The notes below the pieces were generated by a model. It was given only the letters and a program-made list of their open reading frames with translations. It was not told the origin of the DNA and did not search any database. A stretch of 45,523 bases of DNA from contig CADCVR010000094.1 in the NCBI GenBank assembly GCA_902806205.1, positions 1-45,523 of the forward strand, read 5' to 3'. Shown here piece by piece: positions 39,937 through 45,523 of this stretch. The DNA is from an uncultured Solirubrobacteraceae bacterium (GTDB taxonomy: Bacteria; Actinomycetota; Thermoleophilia; Solirubrobacterales; Solirubrobacteraceae). Made by a program: the position numbers and the translations under genes. The first letter of the stretch is position 1, and each line of letters opens with the position of its first letter.

Positions 39937-40608
39937 GTGTTGAGGGCGCTCACCGCCACGGGACTAACCGCCTGCATGGTGTCCGGATGTGGCTCGCAGG
40001 CCGAGGAGCCGGGACTCCCGGCTCCCTCACCGCCATCGCAGGCGGCGGTGGTTGCTGCGACAGCATCGGTCCCGCGATTCTGCGCCCGCGCTGCCCGCCG
40101 AGCCGATCGCGTTGCGGTGCGGTGTCCGACCGTGCTGCCCAACGGCGGGTTCGATGTCCCGCGGAACTACGGAAGCGGGCGGTGTCAGTGGCTCGGGAAT
40201 CTCGAGCCGAAGAGCCTGGAGGGGCGCCGGTCGCGCGCAATTTTCCACGTGCTCATCGGCGGGCGCTGCGGGCCCTGGGACCTGCGAACGGGCGCCGGTA
40301 GGCGCTGGCCTCGGACGTTGCCTTCCGCCGACGTCCTCCGGCTCATCGGGCCGCGCGAGCAGGGCCTGGAATCCCTGCGCGCGCTGCGGCGCATCCGAAT
40401 CGGCAAGCGTCCGGCGCTCCTCGTGCGCGCGGCGCCTTACCCCGCGGGCGGGATCCACGGCGATCACGTCGGCGTGCTCTTCGAAGCGGGCTCCGACGGC
40501 TACCTCGTCACGGGTCACGCCTCCCCTGGCTACGCGCCGACGAGCGCCCCGGTGGTCGACGCCCTCGCGGCTGTCGCGACGTCGATGGCCGTCGCGCCGC
40601 CTGCTTGA
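39937..40608 (+). CDS. Hypothetical lipoprotein
   Basis: 223 residues from GTG 39937. Signal peptide with lipobox (LRALTATGLTACMVSGCGS; Cys of VSGC). The rest is soluble, with CARAARRADRVAVRCPTVLP, GGRCGPWDLRTGAG and RIGKRPALLVRAAPYPAGG. No family recognised. Four further Cys after the lipobox might form disulfides. Lies in the tRNA-Pro island and is followed by a frameshifted gene. No clear promoter or ribosome-binding site. Confidence 0.65.
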   Translation: MLRALTATGLTACMVSGCGSQAEEPGLPAPSPPSQAAVVAATASVPRFCARAARRADRVAVRCPTVLPNGGFDVPRNYGSGRCQWLGNLEPKSLEGRRSRAIFHVLIGGRCGPWDLRTGAGRRWPRTLPSADVLRLIGPREQGLESLRALRRIRIGKRPALLVRAAPYPAGGIHGDHVGVLFEAGSDGYLVTGHASPGYAPTSAPVVDALAAVATSMAVAPPA

Positions 40609-40727
40609 ACAACCTCAGGCGCCGGCACACCTGCAGCTGACGTCAGGATCTTGGTTCAAGCAGCCCGTGTCGCGGTGGGCGGTCGATCCTCTTCCTCACG
40701 GATCCGCGGACGGCTGCGGACGAGCGG

Positions 40728-41422
40728 GTGCAGCGGTACGGGGACGGCGCCTACTACCTTTCGCGTTCGATCGCCATGGCGGATGCTGCATATGCGTCCT
40801 GCCTTCCGCCCTCGGCCACGGAGTGGGCCATATACGAGCAGCGACTCCGGCGCCTTGGACAAGCGCTTCACCGCTCGGACCGCCTCGACCTGACTGTCGC
40901 ACCAGCGCTTCAGCGGAGCGAGCTGCCGTACCTCAAGAACCTTCCGGTCGCTGACGTCCTGAGTGCTCGCCGCGATGACGAGCACTTCGAGGCTTGGCGC
41001 TCGAGCCTGCGCACGGTCAGCAGGAGATCAGCAGCTTGCCGTCCGAGGGGGAGGCGTTCACTTCGGAGGCGCACGACATCCTCAAGGACGGCTTGTCGGA
41101 AGCGGCGTCCGAGGTGCGCGATGCGACCTCCCGAAGCGCCGCCTTGAGGCGCAACCTGCGGCCGAACGCGCTCACTCTCACCACCGGGGCAGCAGGCATC
41201 ACCGGCGCCGCGGCGGTGGTGGGCGGCTCGACCAGTGCCGTTGGAGCGCTGACGCTCACGGGAATGCTGCGCTACCTCGCCGACAGCCTCCTTGCCCCGA
41301 GCCTGACGGGCACCAAGGCCGTCCTCGCAAGTCTGGTACATGATCGCCCTGACACAGCGGCGGACGCCGAGTGGCCCAAGCGCGAGCCGCTCGTGATCAC
41401 GCCTAAACGGCCTCTCCGGTGA
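40728..41422 (+). pseudogene. Frameshifted unknown protein with C-terminal membrane segment
   Basis: From GTG 40728 one frame gives GDGAYYLSRSIAMADAAYAS, ALQRSELPYLKNLPVADVLS and HFEAWRSSLRTV. The continuation shifts frame near 41020-41026 to QQEISSLPSEGEAFTSEA, HDILKDGLSEAASEVRDATS, then a Gly/Ala-rich hydrophobic stretch (TLTTGAAGITGAAAVVGG, then LTLTGMLRYLADSLLAPS), ending KREPLVITPKRPLR. One indel would restore about 230 residues. No family recognised. Confidence 0.55.
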
Positions 41423-41490
41423 ACAGCGGCAGCACCGTCGGGCCAGCCTAGTCGAAGGGGGGTTTTGGCGGCTCACGCGACTAAGGAGAT

Positions 41491-41700
41491 ATGACTGACA
41501 CACAGCAGCGCGAGGAGCTCCTCACCGCGGTGGAGGTGGCCAGGATGCTCCGTGTGACCCCCGCATGGGTCTACGCGGCGACACGCCAGGGCACCGTCCC
41601 CCACGTGCGGCTCGGCCGCTACGTCCGATACCGCCGCGGCGCCGTCCTCGACTGGCTCGCAGAAAGCGAGCGCCAAGGCGCACGAGGCGGCGGAACCTGA
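41491..41700 (+). CDS. Helix-turn-helix excisionase-like protein
   Basis: 69 residues. HTH_17/MerR-like winged-helix: LLTAVEVARMLRVTPAWVYA, then GTVPHVRLGRYVRYRRGAVL and DWLAESER, the standard recombination-directionality/DNA-binding fold found next to actinobacterial integrases. A strong Shine-Dalgarno sequence (AAGGAG) lies 8 nt before the ATG, unlike the leaderless host genes. The recombinase follows 27 bp downstream. Confidence 0.87.
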   Translation: MTDTQQREELLTAVEVARMLRVTPAWVYAATRQGTVPHVRLGRYVRYRRGAVLDWLAESERQGARGGGT

Positions 41701-41727
41701 CGCCGCGAGCGCTGCTCCCGCCGGGAC

Positions 41728-42726
41728 GTGAGCGACACTTCCAAGATGGCCAAGAGGAGCTACGGCACAGGTCACCTCTACATCAAGGCGGACTCCTACT
41801 ACGGACGCTGGCGCACTCCCGACGACCGCCTCCTGAACCGCAAGATCGGCCCGGTGCGCAAGGTCGGCCACCCGCGATGGTCTGACCCGCGCGCAGGCCG
41901 AGCGAGCCTTCGGCCGGCTCCAGGACGCCGAAGCCCGCCGGCCCTCCCCGCGCGCGCCGATCGGCACACCGTCCTCGAGACGTCCGAATCGCTGCGCCGC
42001 CAGCTGCGCCTCCAGGGATCCCGACGTTCCTACCTCGAGAACGTCGAGTCAATGGAGCGCGTCCACATCGCTCCGCGCCTCGGGACCAAGGAGCTCAGCA
42101 GACTCCGCACCACGGACGTCGAGGCGCTCGCCGAGGCCATGCTCACCGCCGGCCTTTCGCCTAAGACGGTCCGCAACGTCATCTCCTACCTGCACAGCAC
42201 GTTCGAGCACGCCATCGCCCGCGGCTGGACGGTCGCCAACCCCGTCCGGCACGCCGCACGCCCGAAGCGCCGCCGGGCCACCGACGCCGACCCGGACCTG
42301 CAGTTCCTCTCCGTCGCCGAGCTCAACGCGGTCATCCGCGCGATCCCGGACGAGGTCGTCCACCGCACGCCCGCGCCGACCCGTCAGGCCGACGCGGCCC
42401 CGCTCCGCCGCCGCCGGCCGACGTCCTCGGCCCCGTGCTGCGTCCGCTCATCCGGACGGCCGCCATGACCGGTCTGCGGCAGAGCGAGCTGCTCGGCCTG
42501 CGCTGGCGCGACGTCGACTGGACCGCCCAGCGCCTCCGGTCCGCAACGCCTACGTGCGAGGCGAGCACTCCGGCGAGGGCAAGTCCGACCTCTCGACGAC
42601 ACGCTCGGTCCCGATGGCGACCCGGATCGCCGCGGAGCTCGACGGCTGGTGCCGAGCCCGATGCCGACACACCGGGCCGAGAGTTCGGAACTTCACTCGA
42701 CAAGTCCGAGCGGCATGGCGGCGCTT
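41728..42726 (+). pseudogene. int: Degraded tyrosine recombinase (integrase) of the island
   Basis: Starts GTG 41728 with MAKRSYGTGHLYIKADSYYG. Near 41880 it must switch frame to read GLTRAQAERAFGRLQDAEAR, and near 41930 switch back for the core-binding domain (YLENVESMERVHIAPRLG, LSPKTVRNVISYLHSTFEHA). After IRAIPDEVV (about 42362) the catalytic domain continues in another frame (LIRTAAMTGLRQSELLGLRW, first catalytic Arg) and again near 42540 (RGEHSGEGKSDLSTTRSVPM). The later HxxR and Tyr motifs are absent. So there are at least four frame changes and a lost C-terminus. It cannot encode an active recombinase as it stands. Confidence 0.85.
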
Positions 42727-42822
42727 GACCCTCGTGCGGACGGCGAACTCGGCTGTCTCGTCAGTGAAGCGCGGACCCGGGCGAGGCAACGATCGAGGCG
42801 GAGCTCAGCAAGTCGAGGCGGC
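42727..42822. other. No gene recognised
   Basis: Short stretch between the integrase relic and the end of chrA, in the place where the missing catalytic half of the recombinase would lie. No recognisable His, Arg or Tyr motif can be read in any frame. Confidence 0.5.
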
Positions 42823-44241
42823 TCAACCGATCAGCTTCGGTAGGAGCTCAGCCGCCAGGCCGAGCACCGCGCACACGCCGAGTGTCCGCAGCACCGACCA
42901 GCGCAAGCCGAAGATCATGGCGGCGGCAGCGAGCGCAATGAGCAGCGACGTCTCTCTCAGAGACGCGAGGACCGGCAGCTCGAGACTCAACGGGCCCGTG
43001 GTGGCTTCGGAGGTGCGCGCGAACAGTGTGTGCAGCGCGAAGTACAGCGCGAGGTTGGCGATGACACCGACGACGGCGGCGGTGATGCCGGTCAACGCCG
43101 CGGATAGGCCGTTGTTGCTGCGCAGGCGCTCGACGTGGGGAGCGCCGAGGAAGATGAACAGGAAGCACGGCACGAAGGTCACCCAGGTGGTCAGCAGCGC
43201 GCCGACCGTGGCCGACACCCACGGGTCCAGGCCGCCGGGGTCGCGGTACGCGCCGAGGAAGGCCACGAACTGCACGACCATGATGAGCGGCCCAGGCGTG
43301 GTCTCTGCCAGCGCGAGACCGCGGACCATCTCCCCGGGCCCCAACCACCCGTACACCTCCACGGCGCGTTGTGCCACGAACCCCAGCACGGCGTACGCCC
43401 CACCGAAGGTGACGAGCGCGGTGCCGGAGAAGAACAGGCCCTGGTCCCAGAGCACGCTGCCGGTGCCGGCCAGCGCGGCGACGGCCGCCAGTGGCAGCGT
43501 CCAGAGCGCGATGCCCACCACGAGCACCTTCAGCGCCCGCGCGGCAGTTGGGCGCTCGACGTGCAGCGCGTCGTCGCTGATCACCGGCGCTGGGCCGTCC
43601 TCGCCGTCGTCGTGACCGCCGCCCACGCCGCGGAGGACATGCGGCGCAAGGCGTCCGAGCAGCAGGCCGACCACCGCGGCCACGACGACGACGATCGGGA
43701 ACGCGATCCCGAAGCCGGCCAGCGCCACGAACGCACCGACGGCTATGGCGATGAGGGCGCGGTGCGCGAGCGCCCGCCTGCCGACGCGGATGATGGCCTG
43801 CACGACGATCGCCAGCACCGCCGGAGCCAGGCCGGCGAACAGCCCCGTGACCGCCGCAGTGTCGCCGAAGGCAACGTAAATCGCCGACAACGCGAGCAGC
43901 GCGACTACGCCTGGGATCACGAACAGGATCCCGGCGGCGAGCCCGCCGCGAGTCCCGTTGAGCAGCCAGCCGGTGTAGATCGCCAGCTGCTGGGCCTCGG
44001 GGCCTGGCAGCAGCATGCAGTAGTTGAGCGCATGCAGGAAGCGCTGCTGCCCGATCCAGCGCTTCTCGTCGACGAGAACCCGCTGCATGACTGCGATCTG
44101 ACCCGCGGGCCCGCCGAAGGTCTGCAGAGCGATAGCTCCCCAAGTCCTCACGGCTTCCCTGAACGGCACGAGGTCGGTTGAGGTCGTCGGGCTCGACGAC
44201 GCGGACTGCTCGCCGGACGGGTCGGTCGGAAGCGCGCTCAC
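42823..44241 (-). CDS. chrA: Chromate transporter, long-chain CHR family
   Basis: 472 residues from GTG 44241. Two homologous CHR halves, each opening with a FGG motif: LQTFGGPAGQIAVMQ with RVLVDEKRWIGQQRFL in the N-half and ALVTFGGAYAVLGFVAQ with GWLGPGEMVRGLALAETTPG in the C-half. About ten membrane segments. ChrA exports chromate driven by the proton motive force. The N-half family motif CMLLPGPEAQQLAIYTGWLL is also complete. It appears intact within the otherwise decayed island. A 55-codon ORF directly upstream overlaps it by 4 bp. No recognisable chrB. Confidence 0.93.
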   Translation of the reverse strand: MSALPTDPSGEQSASSSPTTSTDLVPFREAVRTWGAIALQTFGGPAGQIAVMQRVLVDEKRWIGQQRFLHALNYCMLLPGPEAQQLAIYTGWLLNGTRGGLAAGILFVIPGVVALLALSAIYVAFGDTAAVTGLFAGLAPAVLAIVVQAIIRVGRRALAHRALIAIAVGAFVALAGFGIAFPIVVVVAAVVGLLLGRLAPHVLRGVGGGHDDGEDGPAPVISDDALHVERPTAARALKVLVVGIALWTLPLAAVAALAGTGSVLWDQGLFFSGTALVTFGGAYAVLGFVAQRAVEVYGWLGPGEMVRGLALAETTPGPLIMVVQFVAFLGAYRDPGGLDPWVSATVGALLTTWVTFVPCFLFIFLGAPHVERLRSNNGLSAALTGITAAVVGVIANLALYFALHTLFARTSEATTGPLSLELPVLASLRETSLLIALAAAAMIFGLRWSVLRTLGVCAVLGLAAELLPKLIG

Positions 44242-44405
44242 GCGGGCTCGCTCGCCAGCGCACCGCTTCGCACGTCTTCGAGGAGACCGTCGCGCAGCGG
44301 GACGCTCATGGCGAGCACCTCGCGATCACCGCTCAACGGCGGCAGCTCGCGCGTCAATGCGTCCACGCCGGGCGCCTCCGGCGCGTCCTGCAGGTTGTGC
44401 TTCAC
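44238..44405 (-). CDS. Small ORF coupled to chrA
   Basis: 55 residues from GTG 44405, ending in a TGA that overlaps the chrA GTG (GTGA). It reads VKHNLQDAPEAPGVDALTRE, then LPPLSGDREVLAMSVPLRDG and LLEDVRSGALASEPA. The frame stays open about 25 codons further upstream (YRSCGRARDVYGAD) to a stop, without a start codon, so it may be the 3' relic of a longer gene. Not recognised; it does not look like ChrB. Confidence 0.4.
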   Translation of the reverse strand: MKHNLQDAPEAPGVDALTRELPPLSGDREVLAMSVPLRDGLLEDVRSGALASEPA

Positions 44406-44787
44406 ATCGGCCCCGTAGACGTCGCGCGCGCGACCGCACGATCGATAGCTCCCGCGGCAGTCGATGCGGGAGGATCAACCAGCCGCCGCCGGATAGGTGC
44501 GCAAGCTAGCACCGGCATGGACCTGGGACCACAGCGCAAAAGGACTGGAGCTCGCAGTGGCGCGGCGGGAATGGGCACTCGGAAAGTACGCGTCGTGGTG
44601 ACGAGGCCTGCAGTCCACCAGCGAGCCCTAGCATTCACCCGAGCGAAGTGCTCGCCTCGCGCGGCGCATCGCCGGCACCCGAGCTGGGGAACAATCCGGG
44701 GAACAAATTGAGCGAAACCGAGGAGCACGGAGCCGCCTGAACCCGCATGAACACTGGGTTTCGTACCTGAGCAACCCCAGGGTCTAT
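44406..44787. other. No gene recognised at the right end of the island
   Basis: About 380 bp with frames that lack family resemblance and are probably not coding. Apart from the short upstream extension of the small ORF, nothing is seen before the right repeat. Confidence 0.5.
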
Positions 44788-44845
44788 CGGCTGGGGGCCG
44801 AGCGGTCGCAGGTTCAAATCCTGTCTCCCCGATGCGCGAAAGCCC
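44788..44845 (+). repeat. attR-like direct repeat (tRNA-Pro 3' part)
   Basis: Matches 38122-38179 at 56 of 58 positions. Contains the 3' strand of the anticodon arm, variable loop, T arm and acceptor 3' strand of tRNA-Pro but no 5' half, so it is not a functional tRNA. Confidence 0.92.
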
Positions 44846-44866
44846 AGGTTCCGCCTGGGCTTTCGC
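44836..44866 (+). terminator. Terminator at the right repeat
   Basis: GCGAAAGCCCAGG, loop TTCCG, CCTGGGCTTTCGC, a perfect 13-bp stem. Its left arm starts inside the direct repeat; presumably the original chromosomal terminator of tRNA-Pro, now separated from the gene. Confidence 0.85.
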
Positions 44867-44889
44867 CGTTCCGGGGCCACCCGCCGACA

Positions 44890-44928
44890 GGGGCCGGACG
44901 GTCGCAGGTTCAGATCTGACTCGCCCCG
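44890..44928 (+). repeat. Degraded second tRNA-Pro 3'-end copy
   Basis: GGGGCCGGACGGTCGCAGG then TTCAGATC and TCGCCCCG. It resembles the tRNA-Pro 3' region but has substitutions and one extra base in the T arm. It may mark an older integration event at the same site. Confidence 0.55.
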
Positions 44929-44959
44929 TAGTCGGAATCGTGCTCATCGCGGGACACCC

Positions 44960-45085
44960 CAGCGCCTCCTCCGCGCGGAGCATCGTGGTGACGTGCACGT
45001 CGGGCAGTTCGGCCGGCTCGTAGCGCAGCGCGTCGGAGAACGCGCGCACGGCGAACTTGCTCGTGCAGGATGAGCTGACCGGCGG
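44960..45085 (-). pseudogene. Fragment of a short-chain dehydrogenase
   Basis: On the minus strand, after an in-frame TAA at 45088, the frame reads SSCTSKFAVRAFSDALRYEP then AELPDVHVTTM. SKFAVRAFSDALR is the region after the catalytic Tyr/Lys of classical SDRs (YxxSK). The Tyr position, the Rossmann half and the C-terminus are missing. A relic of a host or earlier-element gene. Confidence 0.6.
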
Positions 45086-45161
45086 TTAGACGCCAGGACA
45101 GATGCGGTATCGCTGGTGTCGGGTAGACGGCCTGCTGGAGGCGAAAGGAGGCTAGGAGTTC

Positions 45162-45523
45162 ATGCGCCAGGACCGTACGCAGACGTATCGCGCCAAGGGG
45201 GCTGCGATCACCGGCTTTCCGCCGGATCGCACGGCGCTGTTGGTGATCGATCCCGTCAACGACTTTCTCTCTGAGGGCGGCGCGGCGTGGGATCTGACCG
45301 AGTCGACGGTCAAGAAGAACGATGTCGTCGGCAGCTTGCGGCGCGTCATCGACGGTGCGCACGAGCGCGGCGTGGCGGTGCTCTTCGCGCCGATGGCCTA
45401 CACCGAGGAGGACTACGCGCACCATGAGCTGCAGCGCCGGACCGGAATCAACCGCTTGATGTTCGAGCGGCGGATGTTTCTGGCCGGAACCTGGGGCGCC
45501 GACTTTCATCCCGATCTACGGCC
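45162..45523 (+). CDS. Isochorismatase-family cysteine hydrolase, N-terminal part
   Basis: 120 residues to the window edge, ATG 45162 with a strong AAAGGAGG 10 nt upstream. Isochorismatase-like alpha/beta fold: TALLVIDPVNDFLSEGG near 24-40 with the catalytic-type Asp of VIDPVNDF, and a helix GSLRRVIDGAHERGVAVLF followed by APMAYTEEDYA. The Lys and Cys of the triad would be further downstream, outside the window for the Cys. Substrate unknown; such enzymes hydrolyse vinyl ethers, amides or nicotinamide. Confidence 0.88.
   Translation, partial: MRQDRTQTYRAKGAAITGFPPDRTALLVIDPVNDFLSEGGAAWDLTESTVKKNDVVGSLRRVIDGAHERGVAVLFAPMAYTEEDYAHHELQRRTGINRLMFERRMFLAGTWGADFHPDLR

Larger units (their letters stand above)
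38122..44845. mobile_element. Genomic island integrated in tRNA-Pro(GGG)
   Basis: About 6.7 kb bracketed by 58-bp direct repeats of the tRNA-Pro 3' part and terminator arm (38122-38179 and 44788-44845). Contents in order: protein fragment, frameshifted unknown gene, RHH/GNAT toxin-antitoxin pair, lipoprotein, frameshifted membrane protein, HTH excisionase-like gene, degraded tyrosine recombinase, chromate transporter, small ORF. Many genes are broken while flanking host genes are intact, so the element looks immobile and decaying. Toxin-antitoxin and chrA are the intact cargo. Confidence 0.88.

Noticed and set aside
44788-44860. A second functional tRNA-Pro gene at the right repeat
   Set aside because: The acceptor 5' strand, D arm and 5' side of the anticodon stem are missing; only the 3' part is duplicated.
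44402-45049. A 215-codon minus-strand frame across the right repeat
   Set aside because: Only its first 25 or so residues resemble an SDR fragment. The rest reads through the tRNA remnant and terminator and has no protein character.

Overview
The window is GC-rich, gene-dense bacterial chromosome. Codon use, tRNA content and gene set (Tad pilus, PntAB transhydrogenase, PduO-type cobalamin adenosyltransferase, DUF4331, VapC, many short Arg/Ala-rich intergenic stretches) suggest a high-GC actinobacterium, most plausibly class Thermoleophilia (Solirubrobacterales-like). That assignment is inference from gene content and style, not a database result.

Layout. 1-8.3 kb: a minus-strand run with a response regulator, a sensor kinase and CpaB, then a secreted Asp-rich (thrombospondin type 3-like) calcium protein, an MFS transporter and the Tad pilus motor genes tadA-tadB-tadC (tadC runs off the left edge). 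8.3-10.5 kb: a structured leader with a terminator-like hairpin before an unknown 154-residue protein, convergent with a divergent Rho-family protein that lacks the canonical catalytic Glu and the arginine finger. 10.5-20.3 kb: metabolism (pyrimidine reductase, GlpD, ManA, three-subunit PntAB), a secreted PKD-type protein and an extended SDR. 20.5-27.1 kb: a DUF4430 lipoprotein divergent from cobalamin adenosyltransferase, a PAP2 phosphatase, two glycosyltransferase-fold enzymes, an epimerase with a Cys/His insert, a CoA-binding protein and a DUF72 protein that seems to use a CUG start. 27.1-34 kb: envelope and secreted proteins (TPR, DUF4331, beta-propeller lipoprotein, lytic transglycosylase with 11-residue Arg repeats), an FkbM methyltransferase and a vapBC pair with a frameshifted antitoxin. 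34-38.2 kb: tRNA-Glu, tRNA-Leu, macrodomain protein, aminotransferase, membrane HD-GYP protein, tRNA-Gly and tRNA-Pro.

38.1-44.9 kb is an integrated element in the 3' part of tRNA-Pro(GGG). A 58-bp direct repeat with two mismatches brackets about 6.7 kb that holds an RHH/GNAT toxin-antitoxin pair, a lipoprotein, an excisionase-like HTH protein, a multiply frameshifted and truncated tyrosine recombinase, two more frameshifted genes and a chromate transporter. Both repeat copies run into their own intact terminator hairpin, so the tRNA 3' end and its terminator are re-supplied on integration. A third, degraded tRNA-Pro-like fragment lies just beyond. The right end holds an SDR relic and the start of an isochorismatase-family hydrolase.

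Two window-wide patterns stand out. Many first genes of transcription units have a TANNNT box ending 7-9 nt before the start codon, as expected for leaderless mRNAs. A 19-24-bp motif ending in CTCATCTAG sits at glpD and, as an inverted pair, between the divergent glycosyltransferase and epimerase genes. Genes inside operons are typically joined by 4-bp ATGA/GTGA overlaps.
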